A model generated the notes under the pieces. That model searched no databases. It saw nothing but the letters and a program-made list of their open reading frames with translations, and was not told the DNA's origin. A DNA stretch of 64,000 bases from Paenibacillus camerounensis (lineage in GTDB: Bacteria > Bacillota > Bacilli > Paenibacillales > Paenibacillaceae): contig NZ_CCDG010000018.1 of assembly GCF_000723885.1 (NCBI RefSeq), forward strand, positions 22,964 through 86,963. The letters are read 5' to 3'. A program made the position numbers and the translations under genes. Below are positions 54,822-64,000 of this stretch, one piece after another. Positions within the stretch are counted from its first letter, which is position 1. Each line of letters starts with the position of its first letter.

Positions 54822-54926
54822 TGTGGATAAGTGGTGGAAAGGACAAAAAACATGAAAAAAATACTTATCCACAGTGGATATATTAAGCTCGACCAGTTTT
54901 TGAAGCTCTCTGATTGTGTATCCACA
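54822..54926. promoter_or_regulatory. DnaA-box cluster at the dnaN-yaaA junction
   Basis: Perfect boxes at 54822-54830 (TGTGGATAA) and 54865-54873 (TTATCCACA), and a one-mismatch GTATCCACA at 54918-54926, lie within about 100 bases across the yaaA start. This is a higher density than expected by chance. Confidence 0.65.
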
Positions 54927-55079
54927 GGGGGAATGGCAAAGGCTCTGCTGCAGGAGGGACATGTGATTGTTAACGGGGAAGTGGAAGAACGGCGTGGAAG
55001 AAAGCTCTACCCTGGTGATAGAATAGAGGTTCAGGATAACGGCGTTTTCGAGGTTGAAGGCGGCGGAATACAAGAGTAG
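54852..55079 (+). CDS. yaaA: YaaA S4-domain RNA-binding protein
   Basis: The 75-residue protein starts MKKILIHSGYIKLDQFLKLS at ATG 54852, preceded by AAAGGA; an upstream GTG lacks a ribosome site. The S4 fold is seen in IKLDQFLKLSDCVSTGGMAK and GHVIVNGEVEERRGRKL. It binds structured RNA and is linked to 50S assembly. It lies between dnaN and recF as in Bacillus. Two DnaA boxes fall in and near its 5' end. Confidence 0.93.
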   Translation: MKKILIHSGYIKLDQFLKLSDCVSTGGMAKALLQEGHVIVNGEVEERRGRKLYPGDRIEVQDNGVFEVEGGGIQE

Positions 55080-55102
55080 TACTTCGGGGAGGCCTAAGCT
55101 TC

Positions 55103-56221
55103 GTGTTTGTTAAAAATATCGGTCTGCAGCATTATCGCAACTATGAGCTGCTGCGTCTGGAAAGCCTGGGCGATGTCAACCTGATTCTCGGCCGGAATGC
55201 CCAGGGCAAGACAAACCTCATGGAGGCTCTGTTTGTACTGGCTATGACCAAAAGCCACCGCACTTCCAAGGACAAGGAGCTCATATCATTCGACGCTCCT
55301 GCCGGGGCAGCTCAGATTGTCGCTGAGGTGGAGCGCAAATACGGGGACCTCAAGCTGGAGCTTACTTTATCTGCTGGCGGCAAAAAAGCAAAAATAAACG
55401 GACTGGAGCAGCGGCGCTTAAGCGAATTCGTCGGCTCGCTGAATGTAGTCATGTTCGCTCCGGAGGATCTGGAGATTGTCAAAGGTACGCCGGGTATACG
55501 CCGCCGTTTTCTGGATATGGAAATCGGCCAGGTGCAGCCCAGCTACCTTTTTCACTTACAGCAGTATCAGAAGGTGCTGCTCCAACGGGGCAATTTGCTC
55601 AAGCAGCTGTGGGGCAAAGAAGCTGCCGGTAAAGAGCTTCTGGAAATATGGGATGCCCAACTTATAGAGCATGGTGTTAAAATCGTAAAAAAAAGGAAAC
55701 AATTCATAAAGAAGCTGCAGATCTGGGCAGAAAGCATTCACCGGGGCATTACAAATGGCGGAGAAGAGCTCAAGCTGCTGTATGTTCCCTCGTTCGGTGA
55801 ACGCGAAGAGGAAGATGAAGCTGTTTTATTGGACAAATTTATGTTAAAGTTATCACAAACGAGAGAACAGGAAATTAGGCGCGGCATGACGCTGACGGGT
55901 CCCCATAGGGATGACCTGTCCTTTTTTATCAACGGAAGAGAAGCTCAGGTCTACGGCTCCCAGGGACAGCAGCGTACGGCGGCTTTATCGCTCAAGCTGG
56001 CGGAAATTGAACTGATCCATGAGGAGATCGGAGAATATCCTGTGCTGCTTCTTGATGATGTTTTGTCCGAACTTGATCCCTATCGTCAGACCCAGCTTAT
56101 CGAAACCTTTCAGAGTAAGGTGCAGACGTTTATTACTGCTACCGATGTGGAGAGTCTGAATGCCGACAAGCTGAAGGGCGCAAGCCTATACCATGTTCAA
56201 GATGGAAAAGTGGAGATTTAA
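55103..56221 (+). CDS. recF: RecF recombination mediator
   Basis: The 372-residue protein starts at GTG 55103 with GGGGAGG upstream. It has SMC-like ATPase features: Walker A GRNAQGKTN, signature YGSQGQQRTAALSLKLAE and Walker B LLLDDVLSELD. It helps load RecA at gaps through RecO and RecR. Size and order are standard. Confidence 0.96.
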   Translation: MFVKNIGLQHYRNYELLRLESLGDVNLILGRNAQGKTNLMEALFVLAMTKSHRTSKDKELISFDAPAGAAQIVAEVERKYGDLKLELTLSAGGKKAKINGLEQRRLSEFVGSLNVVMFAPEDLEIVKGTPGIRRRFLDMEIGQVQPSYLFHLQQYQKVLLQRGNLLKQLWGKEAAGKELLEIWDAQLIEHGVKIVKKRKQFIKKLQIWAESIHRGITNGGEELKLLYVPSFGEREEEDEAVLLDKFMLKLSQTREQEIRRGMTLTGPHRDDLSFFINGREAQVYGSQGQQRTAALSLKLAEIELIHEEIGEYPVLLLDDVLSELDPYRQTQLIETFQSKVQTFITATDVESLNADKLKGASLYHVQDGKVEI

Positions 56222-56237
56222 AGAGCGGAGGCAGATC

Positions 56238-56486
56238 ATGTATATTCATTTGGGCGGGGAGAAGGTTATAAGATCCTCAGAGCTGATAGCAATATTTGAT
56301 ATATCAATCGAAAAGTCCTCTAAGGTATCCAAACAGTTCATTCTTCATTCCGGACAGGACAAGAAATTGGAACGGATCGGTGAAGAGGAAGCCAAATCCA
56401 TTGTCGTCACTAAAAATACGGTATACTACTCCCCCATTTCCTCCTCCACTCTCAAAAAAAGAGCCAAAATCTTGTTGGAAATATAA
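56238..56486 (+). CDS. remB: RemB/YaaB extracellular matrix regulatory-type protein (DUF370)
   Basis: The 82-residue protein starts MYIHLGGEKVIRSSELIAIF at ATG 56238, with GGAGG six bases upstream. IHLGGEKVI, the central basic segment and KNTVYYSPISSSTLKKRA match YaaB, which in Bacillus is called RemB and affects matrix genes. It is 16 bases after recF and 45 bases before gyrB. Confidence 0.88.
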   Translation: MYIHLGGEKVIRSSELIAIFDISIEKSSKVSKQFILHSGQDKKLERIGEEEAKSIVVTKNTVYYSPISSSTLKKRAKILLEI

Positions 56487-58442
<1,956 letters not shown>

Positions 58443-58464
58443 TCATTAGTCCTGCTTGTGATAA

Positions 58465-58514
58465 GAACCTCCGGTAACTATTCGCAGATGAATAGTTACC
58501 GGAGGTTCTTTTTT
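58465..58514. terminator. Terminator between gyrB and the YheC/D-type gene
   Basis: GAACCTCCGGTAACTATTC and its exact complement form a 19-bp hairpin with TTTTTT on the plus strand. The minus-strand gene starts convergent to it, so it may serve both. Confidence 0.92.
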
Positions 58515-58540
58515 AACGGGCAGCCATTGCCGGTGTATGA

Positions 58541-59413
58541 TTATTGCAGGCGAAGCTTCCTGCGAGTACTTCCTGCAGGTTTTGTCTTCTTCAGACGCCC
58601 GTAGTAAATAGCATAGCGGCGGATTTTACGGTAAATGGATTTGTCGGGGAAGGTTTTAAATACCATAATTGCCGGGAGTGTATTGACCTCAAGCAGCCAT
58701 GGATCATGATGCTGATCCAGAGCTACATCAAGCCCGATCTCTTTAAGTCCCGGATAGGCAGTCTCAAGCTGTGCACCTATTCTGACTCCTAATGATTTCA
58801 GCTGTTGAATCATACCGGCCATCTCACCCGGGCTCATATGCTCTTTAAACAAATCCTCCACAGAGAAAATGCTTCCGCCGTTATGGTAATTCGTCACCAC
58901 CTTCTGCGGTGCAGCGACTCTTCCGAGCATGCCGGTTGTTTCCCAGCCGCCTGATGGCGTCTTTTGCGTAAGTACACGCAGATCAAACGGACGGTCATGG
59001 TGCTTGAGCAGATCAATGCCCTGCTGCACCAGATAGGGGCGCCCATTAAGCTTGGGGAGAATAGCAGCGTCAAGCAGGGCGGCTGAATTATAGACTTCCG
59101 TATCTTTTCCATAACGCAGTACATACATGATTTGCTCCAGATGATCGGGCTTTCCGTCTTCAGCTACAGAAGCTTCATCATCGGACTGATGCCTGCTTGG
59201 ACTTAAATGCACAACACGCCGCTCCGCCCGCATAACACCTATGCCGTAAGTACCCCGGTCAGGCTTGATGTATACCGTACCATAGATATCAAGCAGCTCG
59301 GTCAGATGGTCCAGACTGTATTTTCGCGTTTCCGGAATGAAGATCGCCAGCTGGCGGTTTTGCAGGATGACTTTGGTTTTGGCCCATTTACTGGACACGC
59401 GTTGAATCCTCAT
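58541..59413 (-). CDS. YheC/YheD-family spore coat-associated ATP-grasp protein
   Basis: The 290-residue protein starts MRIQRVSSKWAKTKVIL. It has the YheC/D ATP-grasp features: YIKPDRGTYGIGV, QQGIDLL...RPFDLRVLTQK, and EIGLDVALDQHHDPWLLEVNTLPAI with the metal-binding Glu/Asn. These proteins occur in spore coat assembly; the substrate is unknown. It runs opposite to its neighbours and separates gyrB from gyrA, which are adjacent in B. subtilis. Confidence 0.88.
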   Translation of the reverse strand: MRIQRVSSKWAKTKVILQNRQLAIFIPETRKYSLDHLTELLDIYGTVYIKPDRGTYGIGVMRAERRVVHLSPSRHQSDDEASVAEDGKPDHLEQIMYVLRYGKDTEVYNSAALLDAAILPKLNGRPYLVQQGIDLLKHHDRPFDLRVLTQKTPSGGWETTGMLGRVAAPQKVVTNYHNGGSIFSVEDLFKEHMSPGEMAGMIQQLKSLGVRIGAQLETAYPGLKEIGLDVALDQHHDPWLLEVNTLPAIMVFKTFPDKSIYRKIRRYAIYYGRLKKTKPAGSTRRKLRLQ

Positions 59414-59724
59414 TATTTTCCTCCCAGCCTATTTCTTAATTGCAGATTGCGCTCTTAATTGTCAGGACAAGTTAACTAAATAATGTTATAATATTAGGAT
59501 ATGGGGCTATACCTCTATGACCATAAATAGGGTCAAGAACCCGTTCCACTTGTCTGTACAGTCTATGTACTGGAGGCATTGGCGGAAAGGGCATATACCC
59601 CTGCCCGTGCTAAAAAGAAATGAATAATAGCAGATATAAGGCTACCCCCGTTTAATTGTGCTGTTTTTGTGAAAGTAATATAATTAAGGGTAGCGGTTTT
59701 TAACTGAAGGAGGTCCAGCAACTC
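59414..59724. other. Gene-free stretch with gyrA promoters
   Basis: About 310 bases hold the divergent promoters for gyrA and the YheC/D-type gene. Besides the promoter at 59656-59684 there is an extended -10 TGTTATAAT at 59484-59492. Short repeats such as GGGT/ACCC (59533-59545) are present; no open reading frame is seen. Confidence 0.5.
59656..59684 (+). promoter_or_regulatory. gyrA promoter
   Basis: TTGTGC (59656-59661) and a perfect TATAAT (59679-59684) are 17 bases apart; the gyrA ATG is 41 bases downstream. Confidence 0.75.
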
Positions 59725-62271
59725 ATGGCTGAACAAAATAACCCGCAAATCAAAGACCGGGACATTGGCGAGGAAATGCGCGAATCCTTTATGGATTATG
59801 CGATGAGCATCATTGTCAGCCGGGCTTTGCCGGATGTGCGGGACGGACTCAAGCCTGTTCACCGGCGCATTCTGTTTGCAATGTCTGAACTCGGAATGTC
59901 TCCGGATAAACCTCATAAGAAGTCAGCGAGAATCGTCGGCGAGGTTATCGGTAAGTATCACCCGCACGGTGACTCTGCCGTATATGAGACCATGGTACGT
60001 ATGGCTCAGGATTTCTCGATGCGTTATATGCTTGTAGACGGACATGGCAACTTTGGTTCGATCGACGGTGATATGGCAGCAGCAATGCGTTACACAGAAG
60101 CCCGTTTATCCAAAATTGCCGGCGAAATGCTGCGTGACCTTAACAAGGAAACGGTTGATTTTGCGCCTAACTATGACGGTGAAGAGCATGAGCCCACAGT
60201 ATTGCCTGCCCGCTATCCGAACCTTCTTGTTAACGGGGTATCAGGGATTGCAGTAGGTATGGCAACTAATATTCCTCCTCATAATCTGGGAGAGGTTATT
60301 GACGGTGTACAGGCTATGATCAAGAATCCGGACATTACACCTATGGAGCTTATGGAATATATCCAGGGCCCGGATTTTCCGACAGCCGGATACATTTTGG
60401 GACGTGAAGGCATCCGCCAAGCGTACCGTACGGGACGCGGATCAGTAACCATGCGTGCCAAGGCGACTATTGAGGAAAACGGCGGCAAAGCCCGGATCAT
60501 TGTGCACGAGCTTCCTTACCAGGTTAACAAAGCCAGACTGGTAGAGAAGATTGCAGAGCTGGTACGCGAGAAACGGATTGAGGGTATTACGGATCTGCGC
60601 GATGAGTCAGACCGTACGGGTATGCGTGTCGTTATTGAGATGCGCCGCGACGTTAACCCTAACGTTGTGCTGAACAATCTTTACAAGCATACGGCTATGC
60701 AATCGACCTTCGGCATTAATATGCTGGCGATTGTAAACAACGAGCCTAAAATTCTCAATCTCCGTGATGTGCTCTACCACTATCTGCAGCATCAGATTGA
60801 AGTTATCCGCCGCCGGACAATTTTTGATCTGAAGAAGGCTGAAGCGCGTGCACATATCCTGGAAGGTCTGCGTATTGCGCTTGATAATCTGGATGAGATT
60901 ATTGCTCTGATCAGAGGTTCACGCACTACCGATATTGCCCGTGAAGGTTTGATGGAAACATTTAACCTGAGTGTCGAGCAGGCACAGGCTATCCTCGATA
61001 TGCGGATGCAGCGTCTGACCGGACTGGAACGTGAGAAGATTGAGAACGAATATAATGAGCTGCTGGCCAAGATTTCCGAGTACAAGGAAATTCTGGCTAA
61101 CGAGCATCTGGTCCTGGAGATTATCGGCAACGAGCTGCAGGAAATTCGTGATAAATACTCCGATGAGCGTCGGACCGAAATTACGGTCGGGGAAGAAAGT
61201 ATCCTTGATGAGGATCTGATCCCGCGTGAAGAGGTCGTTATTACGATTACACATACCGGCTATATCAAACGTCTGCCGGTCAGCACATACCGCAGCCAGA
61301 AGCGCGGCGGGCGTGGCGTAATCGGCATGGATACCAAGGATGCGGACTTTGTGGAGCATCTCTTCGTGAGCAACTCGCATAATTATCTGCTGTTCTTTAC
61401 CGATAAGGGTAAGGTATACCGGATCAAAGCTTATGAGATTCCAGAGCTTGGACGTACTGCGCGGGGAACACCGATCATCAACCTGATTCAGATTGAACAG
61501 GGTGAAAAGATCAGTGCTGTAATTCAGGTACAGGAGACAGACAGCGACAAGTATCTGTTTTTTGCTACCAGCGAGGGTATTGTGAAAAAGACTCCGCTTG
61601 AGGATTACAACAATATCCGCAAAGGCGGACTTATCGCCATTAACCTTCGTGAGGAGGATTCACTGATTGAAGTGAAGCTGACTGACGGACAGCAGAATCT
61701 GATTATAGGTACTGCCCGCGGTATGTCGATCACCTTCTCCGAGAATGATGTCCGTTCTATGGGACGAAGCGCAACCGGCGTTAAGGGGATCAGCCTGGAT
61801 GAAGATGACCACGTTATTGGTATGGATTGTGTAGATAAGGATCTTGAAGTGCTTATCGTAACGACCAAGGGTTACGGCAAACGTACACCTGCCGGGGATT
61901 ACCGTTCCCAGACCCGCGGGGGTAAAGGAATCAAGACGATTAACCTAACCGATAAGAACGGTCCTGTCGTAGGTCTTAAGGTTGTTAAGAGCGATGAGGA
62001 TCTGATGATCATCACTACCAGCGGTACACTGATCCGTACCAGTATGGACGGAATTTCAACTATGGGCCGGTATGCACAAGGTGTTAAGCTTATCAACATC
62101 CGTGAGGATGATGCTGTAGCTACACTATGCAGAGCGGATAAAGAGGAAGACGAGCTGCCGGATCTTGAGGACGGCGAAGAAGGACAAGGAACACAGGAAG
62201 TGGATGCAGAGACGTTGACTGATTCGGAGCCTTTGGCAGATGCTGAGGGTGAAGAGGATAGTCTGGAGTAG
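59725..62271 (+). CDS. gyrA: DNA gyrase subunit A
   Basis: The 848-residue protein starts [18 protein letters not shown] after AAGGAGG. The winged-helix breakage domain has the catalytic Tyr ([10 protein letters not shown]), and the quinolone region [17 protein letters not shown] keeps Ser and Glu, the susceptible form. The C-terminal beta-pinwheel has the GyrA box (QKRGGRG). The chain ends in an acidic tail. It cuts and rejoins DNA during supercoiling. It has its own promoter and terminator because a minus-strand gene separates it from gyrB. Confidence 0.98.
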   Translation: MAEQNNPQIKDRDIGEEMRESFMDYAMSIIVSRALPDVRDGLKPVHRRILFAMSELGMSPDKPHKKSARIVGEVIGKYHPHGDSAVYETMVRMAQDFSMRYMLVDGHGNFGSIDGDMAAAMRYTEARLSKIAGEMLRDLNKETVDFAPNYDGEEHEPTVLPARYPNLLVNGVSGIAVGMATNIPPHNLGEVIDGVQAMIKNPDITPMELMEYIQGPDFPTAGYILGREGIRQAYRTGRGSVTMRAKATIEENGGKARIIVHELPYQVNKARLVEKIAELVREKRIEGITDLRDESDRTGMRVVIEMRRDVNPNVVLNNLYKHTAMQSTFGINMLAIVNNEPKILNLRDVLYHYLQHQIEVIRRRTIFDLKKAEARAHILEGLRIALDNLDEIIALIRGSRTTDIAREGLMETFNLSVEQAQAILDMRMQRLTGLEREKIENEYNELLAKISEYKEILANEHLVLEIIGNELQEIRDKYSDERRTEITVGEESILDEDLIPREEVVITITHTGYIKRLPVSTYRSQKRGGRGVIGMDTKDADFVEHLFVSNSHNYLLFFTDKGKVYRIKAYEIPELGRTARGTPIINLIQIEQGEKISAVIQVQETDSDKYLFFATSEGIVKKTPLEDYNNIRKGGLIAINLREEDSLIEVKLTDGQQNLIIGTARGMSITFSENDVRSMGRSATGVKGISLDEDDHVIGMDCVDKDLEVLIVTTKGYGKRTPAGDYRSQTRGGKGIKTINLTDKNGPVVGLKVVKSDEDLMIITTSGTLIRTSMDGISTMGRYAQGVKLINIREDDAVATLCRADKEEDELPDLEDGEEGQGTQEVDAETLTDSEPLADAEGEEDSLE

Positions 62272-62276
62272 CATTT

Positions 62277-62317
62277 AAAAGCACGGGATTTCTGATTACA
62301 GAAGCCCGTGCTTTTTT
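62277..62317 (+). terminator. Terminator of gyrA
   Basis: GCACGGG and CCCGTGC, extended by A/T pairs, are followed by TTTTTT on the plus strand, just behind the gyrA stop. Confidence 0.9.
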
Positions 62318-62427
62318 AATTAATTTATCGAATTGACCGTACGCTATCTAGTCGCTTCTATGTATCCATAATATAATTAAAGAATTAATTAGTAGCTAAG
62401 CTGTACAGAAACAGAGGGGCTGAGTAT

Positions 62428-63531
62428 ATGCCAAGTGTAACCGTGGCAGAGGTAAAACCAGGTTCAAAGATTATTAAAGATGTTAACACACCTTTAGGAG
62501 GGCTGCTGTTTTCTAAAGGGAAGGTAATTTTGCCTCGGGATATTGAGATTCTGCAGGCCTTCCTTGTTCAGCAAGTGGAGATTGAAGGTGCACAGATCGA
62601 GAATAAAGCTCCCGAACAGCCCAAAACAACAGCTGTCAAGAACACACCCGTTAAAGCGGGAGCAACAATTAATGAGGCACAGCTGGCCAAAACCAATTCT
62701 TCGCTGCATGACGAATATGAAAAACTGCTGGCGCTTGTTAAGCAGATATACCGCTCTGTCGCCGCTGCACCACTGCCTATTCTGGAGTTGCGAAGCCAGT
62801 TAGAAGCCTTAATCAATGAGCTTAAGGATTATCATGTCCTAAAATTTGCCCCGCGGGTTATTCATGATGAGGACTATAATTACCATAACGCCGTGCTCTC
62901 AGCGCTCACTTCGTATCGGATTGCCCAATGGTGCGGCTATCCGCAAAAGGATTGGATGCAGGCTGCATTTGCCGGCTTACTGCATGATATAGGGAATGCC
63001 AAGGTCGATGCCGCACTGCTGCAGAAGCCGACGCCGCTTACTGGAGACGAATTAGAAGAAGTACGTAGGCATACAACCTATGGATATCAGCTGCTGCGCA
63101 ATGTTACGGCGATTAATGAAGGAGTCAGACTTGCGGCACTTCAGCATCACGAAAAAATAGACGGATCAGGCTATCCGCTGCGTCTGGAAGGGACCCAGAT
63201 CCATTTCTATGCGAAGATTGTGGCTGTAGCTGATATCTTCCATGCCATGACCCTAAGAAAAGCTTACAGAAAGGCACAGTCGCCTTATCTGGTGCTTGAA
63301 CAGATTCTGGCTGAGAGCTTCGGTAAGCTTGATCCGGTAATTGTTCAGACCTTTATTCAAAAAACTACAGATCTCTATAACGGAACACGAATTAAGCTAA
63401 GTGACGGCCGACATGGAGAGATCATTTTTACCGACCGCAGTAATCCTACAAGACCTATGGTCCAGGTGGAGGGGAAAATTGTTAACCTGATGCTGGAGCG
63501 GGAGCTGCACATTATGGAGATAATCGCTTAA
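62428..63531 (+). CDS. HD-GYP domain phosphodiesterase-like protein
   Basis: The 367-residue protein starts MPSVTVAEVKPGSKIIKD, with AGAGGGG upstream. An N-terminal beta-rich region with a flexible linker (about 1-115) precedes an HD-GYP domain (about 145-330): LLHDIGNAKVDAALLQKP, RRHTTYGYQLL and the GYP motif HHEKIDGSGYPLRLEG. All key residues are present, so it may cleave c-di-GMP. A short C-terminal PilZ-like/beta segment (RHGEIIFTDRSNPTRPMVQ) may bind ligand. It lies between gyrA and an rRNA operon. Confidence 0.9.
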   Translation: MPSVTVAEVKPGSKIIKDVNTPLGGLLFSKGKVILPRDIEILQAFLVQQVEIEGAQIENKAPEQPKTTAVKNTPVKAGATINEAQLAKTNSSLHDEYEKLLALVKQIYRSVAAAPLPILELRSQLEALINELKDYHVLKFAPRVIHDEDYNYHNAVLSALTSYRIAQWCGYPQKDWMQAAFAGLLHDIGNAKVDAALLQKPTPLTGDELEEVRRHTTYGYQLLRNVTAINEGVRLAALQHHEKIDGSGYPLRLEGTQIHFYAKIVAVADIFHAMTLRKAYRKAQSPYLVLEQILAESFGKLDPVIVQTFIQKTTDLYNGTRIKLSDGRHGEIIFTDRSNPTRPMVQVEGKIVNLMLERELHIMEIIA

Positions 63532-63560
63532 AGTTATGATAAAGGCATACGATTTATTAG

Positions 63561-63615
63561 AGCTGTCTTAGTCCGGAAGCAACTGCGGAAGTTGACTGGA
63601 CTTAAGACAGCTTTT
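63561..63615 (+). terminator. Terminator of the HD-GYP gene
   Basis: AGCTGTCTTAGTCC pairs with GGACTTAAGACAGCT around an inner GC-containing stem; TTTT follows on the plus strand, 29 bases after the stop. It protects the rRNA promoters from read-through. Confidence 0.8.
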
Positions 63616-63634
63616 AAAATGTTCAAAATAATGC

Positions 63635-63663
63635 TTGCATTAAATATCTGTACATGATATATT
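63635..63663 (+). promoter_or_regulatory. rRNA operon promoter P1
   Basis: TTGCAT (63635-63640) and TATATT (63658-63663) are 17 bases apart, upstream of the 16S gene. Confidence 0.75.
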
Positions 63664-63730
63664 CTATATCTGGCCGCGAAACGCTGAAAAGCGTCGAAGC
63701 TAAGCTCGAAAAAAGAAATTAAAAAAGAGC

Positions 63731-63759
63731 TTGCAACGAACGACCGGATGTGATATAGT
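63731..63759 (+). promoter_or_regulatory. rRNA operon promoter P2
   Basis: TTGCAA (63731-63736) and TATAGT (63754-63759) are 17 bases apart, 96 bases after P1. Tandem promoters are usual for rRNA operons. Confidence 0.8.
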
Positions 63760-63802
63760 ATAAGAGTTGCTGCTGACGAGATAATCGCAAGCGACAACGA
63801 GC

Positions 63803-63818
63803 TTGATCTTTGAAAACT
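63803..63818 (+). promoter_or_regulatory. boxA-like antitermination element in the rRNA leader
   Basis: TTGATCTTTGAAAACT resembles the rRNA boxA (TGCTCTTTGAAAA) bound by NusB/S10. It lies about 40 bases after P2, in the leader before 16S. Confidence 0.7.
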
Positions 63819-63976
63819 GAACAACGAGTGAGTATCTGGAGATCACTTCGGTGAGATCCAAAAGTAGAGAATGCAAATTCTCGTCAGATGTTTCAAAATG
63901 AGCAATCGCTCTTTTCGATAGTTTTCGGAAGGTTGTTTCCTCGAAGTCATTCGGGTGAAGTAGCCGCTCGGAAAAA

Positions 63977-64000
63977 CCTAATTGGAGAGTTTGATCCTGG
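63977..64000 (+). rRNA. 16S ribosomal RNA, first bases (partial)
   Basis: TGGAGAGTTTGATCCTGG at the window end is the conserved start of bacterial 16S rRNA (27F site). The gene runs out of the window and its exact mature 5' end is a few bases uncertain. Confidence 0.95.

Overview
The window is the origin-of-replication region of a Paenibacillus-type, spore-forming, low-to-mid GC Gram-positive bacterium (Bacillales). The gene order rpmH-rnpA-yidC-jag-mnmE-mnmG-rsmG-noc-soj-spo0J on one side and dnaA-dnaN-yaaA-recF-remB-gyrB-gyrA-16S on the other is the classic Firmicute oriC layout. Sporulation-linked genes (yyaC, yheC/D-type, spo0J, jag) and a WalRK locus with its H, I and J accessory genes fit Paenibacillus. 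The genus is inferred from protein style and gene order, not from a database search.

Layout. Positions 1-4.6 kb hold the end of an MFS exporter, a 55-residue CxxH/CxxC protein, a PepF-like peptidase and a DUF2252 protein. Positions 4.5-10.6 kb hold a complete overlapping cydABCD operon (minus strand) with two CRP/FNR-Rex-type palindromes upstream. Positions 10.7-11.4 kb hold two cold-shock-type genes. Positions 11.8-19.1 kb hold the cell-wall stress locus walR-walK-walH-walI-walJ-htrA. Positions 19.2-32.5 kb hold a LysM/G5/M23 wall peptidase, an unknown membrane-anchored protein, purA, the replicative helicase, rplI, gdpP (c-di-AMP phosphodiesterase), yybS, a MazG-like gene, a CBS pair protein, an LCP wall-polymer ligase and an orphan solute-binding lipoprotein.

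Positions 32.8-37.2 kb hold a MutS2 paralogue without the Smr domain, preceded by an approximately 400-nt leader with nested inverted repeats and two intrinsic terminators. This is the least explained element in the window. A VOC protein, the rpsF-ssb-rpsR operon and yjzC follow. Positions 37.6-51.4 kb hold tRNA-Ser(CGA), DUF951, an MscS channel, DUF3343, yyaC, DUF4446, a cysteine desulfurase-like enzyme, and then the chromosome segregation, tRNA modification and membrane insertion block (parB, parA, noc, rsmG, mnmG, mnmE, jag, yidC, rnpA, rpmH) with two parS sites.

Positions 51.6-53.6 kb form a bipartite oriC. A DnaA-box cluster lies before dnaA, and a DnaA box, a GC-rich segment and trinucleotide repeats resembling DnaA-trios lie between dnaA and dnaN. 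To the right, dnaN, yaaA, recF, remB, gyrB and gyrA run away from the origin, interrupted by a minus-strand yheC/D-type spore gene. An HD-GYP gene and the tandem-promoter start of an rRNA operon follow. Most genes left of dnaA are on the minus strand and most to the right are on the plus strand, so transcription runs with the replication forks.

No phage, insertion sequence, CRISPR array or recognisable defence system was seen. The interesting material is regulatory RNA and small or unusual core-genome genes.
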